Below are positions 44,527 through 53,927 of a DNA stretch of 63,790 nt, one piece after another. Source of the stretch: Streptomyces sp. JHA26 (GTDB taxonomy: Bacteria > Actinomycetota > Actinomycetes > Streptomycetales > Streptomycetaceae). Both the position numbers and the translations under genes were made by a program. The first letter of the stretch is position 1. Each line of letters starts with the position of its first letter. The DNA is taken from assembly GCF_002005565.1 (NCBI RefSeq), contig NZ_BDJC01000041.1, forward strand, positions 1-63,790, written 5' to 3'. Below the pieces are notes generated by a model. It ran no database searches and was not told where the DNA came from. It saw only the letters and a list, made by a program, of their open reading frames with translations.

Positions 44527-45648
44527 TCAGGCCGCCGGCACCTGGGGGTCCCGGACCGGTTTGCCGACTGTGTTGTTCGGCCCGCCCACCGAGTTCAGGA
44601 CGCTCTGCGCCTGGTGGTCGACGAACCTGGTGAACAACTGCTGGGCATAGCCGAAGATGATGGCCCAGGCGATGATCTGCGCCGACGAGTTGAGTGCCTG
44701 CAGACCCGGGACGAACTCCCCGCGGATGAGGAGCAACCCCAGCACCGCGGTCAGCGCGCCCGTCGGCAGCTTGAGCAGGGCCAGGGCGACCGGCACGTTG
44801 TACGGAGTGGACGTGCCCTTGATCCGCCTCAGGGACGCGGCGGCCGCCACGGCGGCGGCGATGGTGCCGACGAATTCCACGACCGCGTAGTCCCAGGGTG
44901 AAGCGACCTGGGACTGCAGGGCGTCGACGTTGCCCTTTCGGCTCTCCTCGGAGGTGTCGCTCCCGGTGGGGCAGACCACCCCCACGCCCTCCGGGCTGAA
45001 ACACAGCGGCACCGTGCCCGGGGCGAGCGCACCGAAGACGCCCACGAGGGCGGCGATCACGGTCAGAGTGATCGCGACCCCGTAGACGACATAGGTGAAG
45101 CTGCGCACCCGCAGCCTCTCCCTCAGATACGCCTGACGGGCGACGGCCACGCTGTCGAGCACGACCTCGCGCTGCGCCGTCTGCAGGGGCGCCCCGCTGC
45201 GGACCGACAGGGCGATCTCTTCGACCTGTACCCTCCGTGCGTCGTTGATGGGGAGGTGTTCCCGGACGAAGGCCACCAGGCCCGGCATCATCGAGGTGAT
45301 CTCGTCCGTCGACGACACTCGTAGCAGCAGGTTGTGGGCCACATCGAAGTGGGTCTGGGCGACGGCCAGATGAGCCGCGGGCAGCCGTCGGCGATGGTTG
45401 TGGCCGAGCGTGTCCCGTGCCGCCCTCAGCTCTTCGTGGGCCTGGTCGGCCAGAGCCTGATCCTCCCGGCCGATCTGCCCCCGTTCGCTCTTGGCCCGAA
45501 ACTGCGCCTCGAGCTCGCCGATGCGCGAGTTCAGGTTCTCGCGCAGTTCCCACAACCCCTTCTCGGGCGTGCTCGCCCACCGGGCGCCGCGGAACCTCGT
45601 CGGTCCCGCGCCCGTCGCCGGTCCTGCACCGTCGTCGCCGTTCTTCAT
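44527..45648 (-). CDS. Integral membrane protein of unknown function
   Basis: The protein has about 373 residues: a soluble, charged and helical N-terminal half (ELRENLNSRIGELEAQFRAK, QTHFDVAHNLLLRVSSTDEI, TSMMPGLVAFVREHLPINDA), then four hydrophobic helices (TYVVYGVAITLTVIAALVGV, FVGTIAAAVAAAASL, VALALLKLPTGALTAVLGLL, IIAWAIIFGYAQQLF). I do not recognise the family. Since it lies beside the eCIS locus, a membrane anchor or trigger for the particle is conceivable but unproven. ATG 45648 is chosen because upstream in-frame sequence is Arg/Ser/Pro-rich and looks non-coding. Confidence 0.75.
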   Translation of the reverse strand: MKNGDDGAGPATGAGPTRFRGARWASTPEKGLWELRENLNSRIGELEAQFRAKSERGQIGREDQALADQAHEELRAARDTLGHNHRRRLPAAHLAVAQTHFDVAHNLLLRVSSTDEITSMMPGLVAFVREHLPINDARRVQVEEIALSVRSGAPLQTAQREVVLDSVAVARQAYLRERLRVRSFTYVVYGVAITLTVIAALVGVFGALAPGTVPLCFSPEGVGVVCPTGSDTSEESRKGNVDALQSQVASPWDYAVVEFVGTIAAAVAAAASLRRIKGTSTPYNVPVALALLKLPTGALTAVLGLLLIRGEFVPGLQALNSSAQIIAWAIIFGYAQQLFTRFVDHQAQSVLNSVGGPNNTVGKPVRDPQVPAA

Positions 45649-46039
45649 TCGAGGTCCCACCGGTCCGGGGCGTTCAGCAGACGACGTCGGGGCCCTCGGC
45701 CCGGAGCGTCGGCTGCGACGAACCGTGCCGGGGCGTCGGGCGTCGGAGAAGGGCGCCTTCGGCCGACGGTACTCGTCCACCTGTTCGCTCGATGACAAGG
45801 AGTTTTCCCCCGTTGTTCACGCTAGACGACGGTGACCGCCCCTGTTGACCGCCATGTCGGCGTTTCACGGAAAGACACCATCGGGCAGGCCCCTCATGCG
45901 GTGACGACGGCGAGATCCGTCGGCCCGTCCGGCCGGTCGTCGACGAGGGAGCACCCGATGGCCACCTGGTCGGTCGACCGCCAAGCGCTGAGCCGAGCAC
46001 CCCTGGCCGGGTGACCAGGGCCGCCGGACAGCAGCCAGG

Positions 46040-46430
46040 TGAGCAGACCCATGCCGACGATCAGGGCAGGACGGAGACGGTGGGCGAGATCGCCGCCGCC
46101 TTCGAGGACCCCTGGCGCGGACTGCACCGCACCGGCCCCGAGACGGTGCCCCCACCTCGCCGGAATCGAAACCCGTCTGCGGCTGCTGAAAACCCGGCCC
46201 GGAATGCTCACCGACCGCACCGTGCCCGCCTACCTGCACACGCGCCCGGACGGTGTCGTCGGCCTGCTGGGACGGCTCGTCGAGGACGGGCTGCGCCGAA
46301 GCGGTGGCCGGCGGCGCCGAGCGCCTGCCCCGGACGCTTCTCGGCAGCCTCCCACCCGCCCTGGCCGAAGCTGCCGGCCGTGACAGCAGCGCGGACGAGA
46401 TCCCGTCCGTCCTCGCCTCCCGGCGTACGG
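46040..46430 (+). pseudogene. TniB-like transposition ATPase remnant
   Basis: Across two frames the plus strand gives FEDPWRGLHRTGP, IETRLRLLKTRPGMLTDRTV, PAYLHTRPDGVVGLLGRLVE and AVAGGAERLPRTLLGSLPPA. This resembles the C-terminal half of TniB/IstB-type AAA helper ATPases of Tn5053-like transposons. The Walker motifs and N-terminus are missing. The rest of the interval 45.65-47.0 kb shows no gene I can support. Confidence 0.5.
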
Positions 46431-47005
46431 CCCGCGCGCCGCGGCGCCGTCTTCGACGACCATGCTTGCCCGGACGGACGGGGTCCGTTCGGCTTCGGTG
46501 AGGACGTCGTGGACGGTGAGTCGGCCGAGCGCCGACCAGCAGCGCGTGGAGAAGGGGGAGCGCGGCTGTGGTGCGCTCCGGTTCCGGGAAGCCGTCGCTG
46601 ATCAGGACGCGCCGGATGCGTCCGATGCCTGGTACGGGGGCGACGCGACGGGGTCGGCTGAGCGGTGGGGGCTCTCGGTGCGGATCACGGAGCTCTTCAG
46701 CCGGGGCAGGAGGCCATGGCCCATGCATCAGCGCAGGAAGCCTGTGGTGAGGCGCCCGGCGACGGTGTCCTCGGCGGACGGGGCGTCCAGGCCGGTCTGG
46801 GCCGCAGCCCCCCCGGCCGAGGGGATGAGCGTGCGGATCCGAGCCGGAAACAGCGGCCGCGCGCCGGTGGCGGACCAGGGCATGAGGAGCGGCGTCCCCG
46901 TCCGGGCACCCGGGTACGCGGTGCGGGACGTGCGGCCTTGTTGCGGAGCATTCGGGGCGCTGTAGCCTGGAGTTGGGAGATTATTCCCTATTTCGGAGGT
47001 AGATC

Positions 47006-47122
47006 ATGTTTCTCCGATTGTTGCGGATCCGTACCCCTCGTCGGCTCGTTCTTCTCGGCACCGGCCGTCTGATCCGGGGCTTCAGCGGAGGCCTCTACGA
47101 CGGCCACGGCTACCAGGCCTGA
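47006..47122 (+). CDS. Candidate lasso-peptide precursor (A), 38 residues
   Basis: A short gene with a strong ribosome site (CGGAGGT, five bases before ATG) encodes 38 residues. The leader (1-24) is basic, with TPRRLVLLG resembling the Pro-Leu-Gly leader motif. The proposed core is GFSGGLYDGHGYQA. The only acidic residue of the peptide, Asp32, lies exactly eight residues after Gly25, which would allow an 8-membered macrolactam ring with a 6-residue tail. The residue before the last leader position is Ile instead of the usual Thr. The B and C genes follow directly. The identity is inferred from context plus ring geometry. Confidence 0.75.
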   Translation: MFLRLLRIRTPRRLVLLGTGRLIRGFSGGLYDGHGYQA

Positions 47123-47155
47123 CACCGATCCCCACCGGACCCGGAAGGAGGCGCG

Positions 47156-47779
47156 GTGGCGGACGAGGCCGATGCCCTGACAGCCCTGGCGGAGATCCTG
47201 GCACCGCATTGCCGTGTGACCCGGTTGTCCGGTGGAGCGCTGATCGCGGACTGGAAGCGGACACGTTTCCTCGGGATGACACCGGCGGACGTGCGGATGC
47301 TGACCGAGGGGAACGCCCAGGAACGCGCCGAAGTGGTCACCGGTCTCGTCCGGGCCGGCTGCGCGAAGGGACGTCGACGGGAGTACACGGACGCCGGCGT
47401 CCGGCTCTGGTTGCACGGTACCCACCTGCTGGTCCGGACCATGGGATTCGGACGGGTGCTCCGGCTGCTGTCGGTGGCCGCCCCGGACTACGCCCGCGCG
47501 GACAGTCCCCCGGCGGAGCAGGTGGGACGGCTGAAACGAGCGGTGCGGGCACAGAGCCGCAGGAGCTTCCTGGTCAACGGCGACTGCAAGACCGAGGCCG
47601 TGACGGCCTTCGCGCTGCTGCGGCGGCGCGGCTGGGAGGCCGTCCTGCACGTCGGCGTACGCGAACACCCCTTCGCCATGCACACCTGGGTCTCCTCGGC
47701 CGGTCTGTGCATCCCGGACGCCGACCCGCGCGGGCACGCGTTCACCCCCGTGCTGTCGATCGGCCGCGGAGGACCGTGA
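47156..47779 (+). CDS. Lasso peptide B protein: leader peptidase with possible fused recognition domain
   Basis: The 207-residue protein has the transglutaminase-like B2 core at the C-terminus: FLVNGDCKTEAVTAFALLRR (Cys144), VREHPFAMHTWVS (His176), then an Asp in IPDADP. Such proteins cut off the leader before ring closure. The N-terminal 90 residues (MADEADALTALAEIL and following) could be a fused RiPP recognition element, since no separate B1 gene is present. GTG 47156 is preceded by GGAAGGAGG, 33 bases after the precursor stop. Confidence 0.82.
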   Translation: MADEADALTALAEILAPHCRVTRLSGGALIADWKRTRFLGMTPADVRMLTEGNAQERAEVVTGLVRAGCAKGRRREYTDAGVRLWLHGTHLLVRTMGFGRVLRLLSVAAPDYARADSPPAEQVGRLKRAVRAQSRRSFLVNGDCKTEAVTAFALLRRRGWEAVLHVGVREHPFAMHTWVSSAGLCIPDADPRGHAFTPVLSIGRGGP

Positions 47780-47780
47780 C

Positions 47781-49604
47781 ATGGATGCGCTCCGTCTCGA
47801 GTGGGCCGACGGTGCGCCGAAGCTCTGGACCGCTGCGTCGATGGAGCGTGAGGGACTCGTGACGACGGTCTCCTCGCCGGAGGGCACCGCGGCCGTCGTC
47901 GGCTTCGTCGGCTCGGCCCGGGGCCGGGCGGCGGGCGCCCGCCGTCTCCTGGACGCCCTCGGCCGGCGGGGAGCCGTCGCACCGCTGCCGGCCGGCGACT
48001 ACGCGGCCGTTCTGGTGTACCGCGACCGCGTCCTCGTGACCCGGGACGAGCAGGCACGCGTCCCGCTGTTCTTCCGGGAGTCGGGTGGCCGCGTGAGCGC
48101 CGTGAGCACCTCGGCCCGCCGGCTGGGGAGCGGCTCGACGCTGGAACCCCGCTACTTCTGCCGGTATCTCACCGGCAACATGGCGCAACCGCACGCGGAC
48201 CTCACACCCTTCGCGGGGGTCCACCGTGTCCTCGGCGGTGAGGTGATGGAACTTTCGGTCACCGGGCGGGTGCGCGGCCGGGAGCCACGACGAGCCCGCC
48301 GGGCCCACGACCCGCCCGTGCCCGCAGCCGACGGGTCCTACCGCCACGGGGCGGCCGAGGAGCTGCGCCGGGTGCTGGAGGAGGCCGTCCGGCGCCGCCT
48401 GGGCACCACGACGGCATGCCATGTCTCCGGCGGCCTCGACTCCACCAGCGTGGCGCTGCTCGCGGCACAGCTGCTGGCCGAGGAAGGGGAAGGGGACGGC
48501 AGCGGGAACCTCCTGCTGCTCGCAGGACGTTTCACGACGGGAGAGCTGGCCGGGGAGCAGCCGTACCTCGACGCGGCGGTGGAGGGGATCCGCCGTCTCG
48601 CCCCCGCGGCCCGCCCGGTGATCGTCGACGCCGACGACGTTGCCGATTTCGACGACTTCGAGCACCACGCGGGAGACGCGGACGAACCTCATGCGCACGC
48701 CTTCCGCGCCCCGTTCTGGGCCAGGCTCCACAACGCCGCCGCCGAACTGGGCTGTGACACCGTCCTGACCGGTTGCGGCGCCGACCCGGTCGTGGACGCC
48801 AACCCGTTCCACCTGCACCGGCTCGCCCGCACGGGGAAATTGCGGGAGCTGGCCAGGCAGGCACGCGCCTGGGCCGATGGCGGCGAGCGGGGGCTGCGGG
48901 AGACCATCCACGCCTACGTCGTACGGCCGGCCCTCCCACTGACGGCCGAACGGACGGGGGCCCTCGTCCGCAGCGGAACCGTGCTCGGCGGACTGGGCTC
49001 CTTCAACCGTCCCCCCTGGCTACGAGCCGCGTTCGCGCGGGCGCACGGATACCGGGAGGCCGCCATCGCGGAGAGCCGCTTCGTCTACGGGCGCAGGCCG
49101 GAGCGGTCGCTCTACGAAGCGGCCAACTACCTCGCCGCTCCCGACCTGCTGTCCTGGCAGCGCGCGCGGGAGGACGGGTTCTTCCTCTCGCACCCCTTCC
49201 TCGACCCGGAGGTCATCGCCACGATGCGACGCCTCCCCACCGAAGACGTGCTTGACCCCGACCGTCCGAAGGCGGTTCTGCGCGAGGCCATGGCGGACCT
49301 GCTGCCGGCCCGGATCAGCCGCAGGACGGTCAAGATCCCCTTCGACGGTCTCTACACCCGCGGTCTGCGGACCCACGGCGGCGCACTCGTCGACCTGTGT
49401 CGCTCCGCCCGGCATCCGCTGGTCGCGGAGATGTTCGACGTCCCGTTGCTGTGCCGGGCGGTGCAGGAGGCCCGCTTCGGGCTCGGGGACGCGCACGCCT
49501 GGGACCGGGTGAACAGTTCGCTGGCGCTGGTGGCCTGGCTGGAGCGGCTGGAAGGGCGCTCCAGCGGTGTCGGCGCGGCCCGGCCTGTCAGCGCCGACTC
49601 TTGA
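47781..49604 (+). CDS. Lasso peptide C protein: asparagine synthetase-like macrolactam synthetase
   Basis: The 607-residue protein is an asparagine-synthetase B homologue. The N-terminal domain lacks the catalytic Cys2 of true glutaminases (it starts MDALRLEW). The synthetase domain has the ATP-binding loop ACHVSGGLDSTSVALL (216-223), then VLTGCGADPV and RRTVKIPFDGLYTRGLR near the end. In lasso clusters this enzyme adenylates the Asp/Glu side chain and closes the ring. The start follows the B stop by one base, with GGAGGACC in between. No ABC exporter (D) is encoded nearby. Confidence 0.85.
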   Translation: MDALRLEWADGAPKLWTAASMEREGLVTTVSSPEGTAAVVGFVGSARGRAAGARRLLDALGRRGAVAPLPAGDYAAVLVYRDRVLVTRDEQARVPLFFRESGGRVSAVSTSARRLGSGSTLEPRYFCRYLTGNMAQPHADLTPFAGVHRVLGGEVMELSVTGRVRGREPRRARRAHDPPVPAADGSYRHGAAEELRRVLEEAVRRRLGTTTACHVSGGLDSTSVALLAAQLLAEEGEGDGSGNLLLLAGRFTTGELAGEQPYLDAAVEGIRRLAPAARPVIVDADDVADFDDFEHHAGDADEPHAHAFRAPFWARLHNAAAELGCDTVLTGCGADPVVDANPFHLHRLARTGKLRELARQARAWADGGERGLRETIHAYVVRPALPLTAERTGALVRSGTVLGGLGSFNRPPWLRAAFARAHGYREAAIAESRFVYGRRPERSLYEAANYLAAPDLLSWQRAREDGFFLSHPFLDPEVIATMRRLPTEDVLDPDRPKAVLREAMADLLPARISRRTVKIPFDGLYTRGLRTHGGALVDLCRSARHPLVAEMFDVPLLCRAVQEARFGLGDAHAWDRVNSSLALVAWLERLEGRSSGVGAARPVSADS

Positions 49605-50895
49605 CGTCCCACAGTGACCGTTCGATCGGGCCCGTGATGACGTCGACGAGACCGTAGCGGCTCACCAGCGCGCGCCTCTCCTCTCCGGTGGGGACGTGGT
49701 CCTCCTCGCCCTTGCGTGCGATGCTCGTCGCCACGTTCGCGCCGTGCGTGCCGAACCTCCAGTAGACGGTCACGTACCGGGGGTCCCGGGCGCGCTCGTC
49801 GATCGCGTTGTTCTCGTGCACCCTGGCGCGGTAGATGATGGAGTCCAGGCCCTGCTGCTGCCCCTTCTTCACCCAGGTGGGGACCCCCTTTCCGTTCCAG
49901 GAGTACGCCTTGAACTGGAGCGGTGGCTCCAGGGCGAGCCGGTCCTTGCGGGCGAGGCTCGCGGTGGCGTAGAACGCCAGCTGGTCGTACGGGGTGTCCA
50001 TGGGCAGTTGCACCATGACTCGGGTGGCGAACGTATCGCTCGACTCGATCCACTGCCCGAAGGGCATCCACGGCCGGGCCTCGACCATTTCGCCGGGCTG
50101 ATGGATCTTCCTGCGGGAGAGCGGATTCATTTCCTGGAATTTGCTCCACTGCTCCGCATCGGTCCGCCATTGCTGACGGAGCCGGTCTTTCGCGCTCAAG
50201 GGCACCCGTTCTCCCATGGCGTGGAACTCCGTGCCGAGTACGTAGAAACCGACGTTCCCCTGGTTCTTCAGAGTGATGTCGACCGGTAGGGAGAATTCTT
50301 TCCGGTCCTGACTCAGTACGGGATCTCCCAGGGACATCTCGATGAGAGGTCTGGTCTCACGCTGGTAGGGCTGGTAAAGGTTCTGATAGCCGAAATTGGC
50401 GATCGCGATGGCCGAGGAGACGATGAGCGCCGCGGCCACCCGCTTGGGAGCGGGGATCTTGACTGCTGTCCGCCACACCGCGAAGACGGCCCACGCCGAA
50501 CCCACCGTGAGCGCGCCGAACACCGCGAGGTAGAACGCGGTGTCGCCCCTCGCCGTCTCGACCACGAGCAGGGCGTTCGTCAGCAGGGCCGCGAACGTGC
50601 TGATCAGCGCTACCACGCCGGAGTAGGGGAAACTGTGCCACCACCAGTGGTCCACGACGGCGGCGGCGCCCAGGAACGTGATGAAGGCGACCGCGATGAG
50701 CACAGCGCCCGTGAGACGTCCGGGGAAGGTCAGGGCGTGGACGAAGTCCTCGAGGCCGAACCACCCCATGACCAGCGTCGTCGTGAGGAGGACCAGCAGG
50801 ATCACCGTCATTGTCACGCGGGACCACGGGGTTCCCGGTGGGGACCGCCGCACTTTCGGATGTGAGCGTGACTGATGCCTGGGGGGAATCCTCAT
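49588..50895 (-). CDS. Integral membrane protein with soluble C-terminal domain, unknown function
   Basis: The 435-residue protein has five hydrophobic helices in the first 185 residues (TVILLVLLTTTLVMGWFGLE, AVLIAVAFITFLGAAAV, GVVALISTFAALLTNALLVV, AFYLAVFGALTVGSAWAVFA, VAAALIVSSAIAIANFGYQN). A roughly 250-residue, mostly beta-rich soluble domain follows (FSLPVDITLKNQGNVGFYVL, FATRVMVQLPMDTPYDQLAF). No family is recognised. ATG 50895 has a GGAGG eight bases upstream. Its 3' end overlaps the lasso C gene by 17 bases on the opposite strand. An immunity or export role for the peptide is possible but not shown. Confidence 0.8.
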   Translation of the reverse strand: MRIPPRHQSRSHPKVRRSPPGTPWSRVTMTVILLVLLTTTLVMGWFGLEDFVHALTFPGRLTGAVLIAVAFITFLGAAAVVDHWWWHSFPYSGVVALISTFAALLTNALLVVETARGDTAFYLAVFGALTVGSAWAVFAVWRTAVKIPAPKRVAAALIVSSAIAIANFGYQNLYQPYQRETRPLIEMSLGDPVLSQDRKEFSLPVDITLKNQGNVGFYVLGTEFHAMGERVPLSAKDRLRQQWRTDAEQWSKFQEMNPLSRRKIHQPGEMVEARPWMPFGQWIESSDTFATRVMVQLPMDTPYDQLAFYATASLARKDRLALEPPLQFKAYSWNGKGVPTWVKKGQQQGLDSIIYRARVHENNAIDERARDPRYVTVYWRFGTHGANVATSIARKGEEDHVPTGEERRALVSRYGLVDVITGPIERSLWDVKSRR

Positions 50896-51104
50896 CCGAT
50901 CACCTCCTGGAGCCACTGCCCGTCCGTGTTGTCAGGGTGTGCCGACGTCGAGGGCCGGCTCCGGCCGGCGTTCACCACCGAGTGCGTGCCCGGCCAGACG
51001 ATCTTGCGCGGTGGCCGTCCCCTCCTTCCGCCGCGGCCGTCGACGGCCGCGGCGAGTCGTCGGGAATTCCCACGTCCGGAGGCACACGCGTGGTGCCTCC
51101 GTGT

Positions 51105-51326
51105 CCTCGGACCCGCTCCTTCGACGTCGAGATCCGCAAGGCCGTCTGCAGCACGAACGTGATCGAAAGCGTCAGCGCCCCATCCGCGAGGCCGTCCGCG
51201 CTCACGGTCACTTCCCCGACGAGGCCGTTGCCCTCAAGCGCGTCTGCACGGCGTCGATGAGCCTGGGCCCGACGGGGAAACGCGTCCGTTTCCGCACCGT
51301 GGTCGCCCGACAGCGGTACCGGTCCC
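51105..51326 (+). pseudogene. IS256-family (mutator) transposase C-terminal remnant
   Basis: Across frames the sequence reads EIRKAVCSTNVIESV, REAVRAHGHFPDEAVALKRV and SMSLGPTGK, matching the conserved end of IS256-type transposases (normally TTNAIES and RSLDPTGKG). The N-terminus and the catalytic residues are absent. Confidence 0.75.
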
Positions 51327-53177
51327 TCAGCGGGGGCGACGGCCGTCGTGCTCGGCCTCCATCCGGTTCGCGATGTCCTCGCGCAACCACTTCTTGTCGA
51401 TCTTGCCGACTCCGGTCAGAGGCAATGCCGGCACCCTGACGATGCGCTCGGGCAGTTTGAACGGAGCCAGTCCGCCGTCTTCGAGGAAACGGCGGATCTC
51501 CCTCAGCGTCGGAGAGCCCTCCCCGTCGACGACGTACAGGCAGACCGTTTCGCCCAGGACCCGGTGGGGCATCGGGACAGCGGCGGCGGCGCGTACGCCG
51601 GGATGCCTCTGGACCAGTGCCTCCAGTTCGCCCGCCGGGATTTTCTCGCCACCGCGGTTGATCACGTCCTTGACGCGTCCGATGACCACGAAGTTGCCCG
51701 AGGGATGGCGGTGGACCAGGTCACCGGTGCGGTAGAAGCCGTCGGAGGTGAACGAAGCGGTGTCCGTGTCGCCGTGGTAGCCCGTGATGACACCAGGTCC
51801 CCGGGCCAGGAGCTCGCCCGTCTCCCCGTCGGCGACGGGGCGGTCCCGGCCGTCCACCACAAGGGTCTCGTCACCCGGTGAGACGGACCGCCCCTGGGTG
51901 GTGAACACCACTTCCGGGGGGTCACCGAGTCGGGTGAAGTTCAGCAGTCCCTCGCTCATTCCGTACACCTGCTGGATCCGGCAGCCGAAGGCGTCACCGA
52001 GCTGCCTGGCCGTCTCCTCCTCCAGACGGGCCCCACCGACTTGCAGTACCTCCAGGCTCGACAGGTCGGACCCGTGCGAGGCGGCACGTGCGGTGAGCCA
52101 CTGGCGGGCGACCGCAGGGGTCAGCGCGCAGTGCGTGACGCGTTCCCGCTCGATCAGCGCCATCGCGCCGACAGGATCGCCGGGTGCGCCGAGCACGACC
52201 TTCCCTCCGTGGGCGAGTGCGCCGAGGATTCCGGGGTGGCCGAAGGCGAAGCTGTGCGTCACGGGCAGGACCGCGAGGTAGACCGAGTCCGGTGTCAGAG
52301 CCGACGCGGCCGCCGAGGCACGGATGACATGGCCGAACGCCTCGTGTGTACGGGGGATGGGCTTGGGCGCGCCGGTGGTACCGCTCGACAGCAGGAACAG
52401 GGCGATGTCCGAGGGGTCCCGGCGGCCGTCCGCCGCGGGAGCCGTCTCTTCGGCCGCGGTGAACTCGTCGAGGTCCAGATGGCCGCGGACCGGGTCGACC
52501 CCGCCGGAGACCAGCAGGTTCCGAACGAACGGATGGCGTTCGCGAAGCCTTTCGGCGAACCGGACATGGTCGAAACGGGCTTGCCGAACGGGTACGGCCA
52601 TCGCTCCCGGCCGTACCGAAGACAGCACGGGGACGAGTTCGTGTTCGCGCAGCGTCGGCGGAGCGAGGACCGGGCGCGCGCCGAGCCGGATCAGGGCGAG
52701 CACGAGGACGACGAACTGGGGCTGGTTGGGGAGTTGTACGAGTACGTTCTCGCCCGGCTGCGTTCCGCAGCGCGCCAACCGGGCGGCGCAGCCTGACACC
52801 GCGGCGTCCAGTTCGGCCCCGGTGAGAACCCGGCCGCCGCCGACGAGTGCCTCACGGCAGCCCCGACGCCCGCGGGTGTCCAGCACCAGTCCGTCCAGCA
52901 GGTCCGGGCGCCACCAGCCGCGGCTCCGGTAGTCCGCCGACGCCTGAGGGTCCGGCCCTCTCCCGTCCAGGGCGTCGGCGAGCTGCCGCAGGGTGCAGTC
53001 GTGCTCGCTCCAGAGGTCGACGCGGGTGCCGAGTCGTTCGGAGAGCTCGATCTCCAGTTGCGTGATGTCGACCGAGTCGAGCCCGAGATGGGCACGCAGA
53101 AGCGCGTCCTCGCGCAGGAGCTCCTGCGCGATGCCCAGCTCGGAGAGGATCCTTCGCACGTCGTCGATGCCCGGCAA
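51327..53177 (-). CDS. Acyl-carrier-protein / aryl-AMP ligase fusion (EntE/DhbE-like)
   Basis: The 616-residue protein joins an N-terminal carrier domain (LGLDSVDITQLEIELSERLG, attachment Ser35) to an adenylation domain of the 2,3-dihydroxybenzoate-AMP ligase type. Its motifs are LFLLSSGTTGAPKPIPRTHE, QQVYGMSEGLLNFTRLGDPP, YRTGDLVHRHPSGNFVVIGR, KDVINRGGEKIPAGELEA and GVGKIDKKWLRE. It would load an aryl acid onto its own or another carrier. The carrier at the N-terminus is unusual for EntE-type enzymes. No other siderophore or NRPS genes are close. TTG 53177 is used because GGGAGGG precedes it at the right distance. Confidence 0.85.
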   Translation of the reverse strand: MPGIDDVRRILSELGIAQELLREDALLRAHLGLDSVDITQLEIELSERLGTRVDLWSEHDCTLRQLADALDGRGPDPQASADYRSRGWWRPDLLDGLVLDTRGRRGCREALVGGGRVLTGAELDAAVSGCAARLARCGTQPGENVLVQLPNQPQFVVLVLALIRLGARPVLAPPTLREHELVPVLSSVRPGAMAVPVRQARFDHVRFAERLRERHPFVRNLLVSGGVDPVRGHLDLDEFTAAEETAPAADGRRDPSDIALFLLSSGTTGAPKPIPRTHEAFGHVIRASAAASALTPDSVYLAVLPVTHSFAFGHPGILGALAHGGKVVLGAPGDPVGAMALIERERVTHCALTPAVARQWLTARAASHGSDLSSLEVLQVGGARLEEETARQLGDAFGCRIQQVYGMSEGLLNFTRLGDPPEVVFTTQGRSVSPGDETLVVDGRDRPVADGETGELLARGPGVITGYHGDTDTASFTSDGFYRTGDLVHRHPSGNFVVIGRVKDVINRGGEKIPAGELEALVQRHPGVRAAAAVPMPHRVLGETVCLYVVDGEGSPTLREIRRFLEDGGLAPFKLPERIVRVPALPLTGVGKIDKKWLREDIANRMEAEHDGRRPR

Positions 53178-53393
53178 CCGGCCCTCCCGGTCGGGTCGAG
53201 GGAACGTTCTGGTGCGGGGACGGCTCAGGCAGAGGGTGTCACCGGCGGCGGACCGCTCGTGTCCCTGACGTGTACGGCGGACGCCGCGTCCGCAACCGGG
53301 AGGTCACGGATCCCGCTGTCCGTCGTGGAGCCGGCCTGCCCCTGCCGCCCGGCCTGGGTCCGCCGCGTCCGGTGACCGGCCGCGCGGACGGCC

Positions 53394-53927
53394 TCAGACG
53401 ATGGTGAGCGTCGTCGCCCCGGTCGCACCCGTGACACCGGTGGTCAGACACAACGGCAGTGCCGGCTGCGGAAGGACGATGACCTGGACCACCGAGCGGC
53501 CGTGGAAGCGGCCCTGGACGACGGTCCCGGTGAGCGTGGTGACGACCTGCCCGGCGATCGCGGTGCTGCTGCCCTCGGCTTCGACGACGCTGGTGTCGCC
53601 GGTGCTCCACGTGAAAGTCCGCGGACCCTGGAATCCGTCGAGGAGGTCGTTGCAGCCCGCATGGAGGGTGAACCGTTCCCCGTACGCCCCGCTCGTCACC
53701 TCACCCGCACCGTCGACGCACGACCCGAGACGTCCGTCGGTACTGACGTCGACGTCCCGCGGTTGGAAGGTGATCCCCGGACTGTAGGCGACGGACTCGG
53801 TTCCCTGGCACTGCAACAGCGCGAGCGGTTCCGCGTGGGCGGGCACGGCGGCCGGCGCGACCGTGAGAAGTACGGTAGCGGCGGTTGTCAGGACTGCCGA
53901 GCGTGCCCATGACCCCATGACGGACAT
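53394..53927 (-). CDS. Secreted protein of unknown function
   Basis: The 177-residue protein has a signal peptide (SWARSAVLTTAATVLLTVAP, cleavage near AHA) and a mature beta-rich domain with two Cys pairs (LLQCQGTESVAYSPGITFQP, GSCVDGAGEVTSGAYGERFT, LHAGCNDLLDGFQG, LPQPALPLCL). Small secreted Streptomyces proteins of this type are common and of unknown role. AAGGAGG lies seven bases before ATG 53927, which fixes the start. Confidence 0.8.
   Translation of the reverse strand: MSVMGSWARSAVLTTAATVLLTVAPAAVPAHAEPLALLQCQGTESVAYSPGITFQPRDVDVSTDGRLGSCVDGAGEVTSGAYGERFTLHAGCNDLLDGFQGPRTFTWSTGDTSVVEAEGSSTAIAGQVVTTLTGTVVQGRFHGRSVVQVIVLPQPALPLCLTTGVTGATGATTLTIV

Noticed and set aside
43610..44650. 346-residue plus-strand frame between the M4 protease and the membrane protein
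   Set aside because: It has no ribosome site, no recognisable domain and Arg-rich composition, and it overlaps other open frames equally well; not supportable as a gene.
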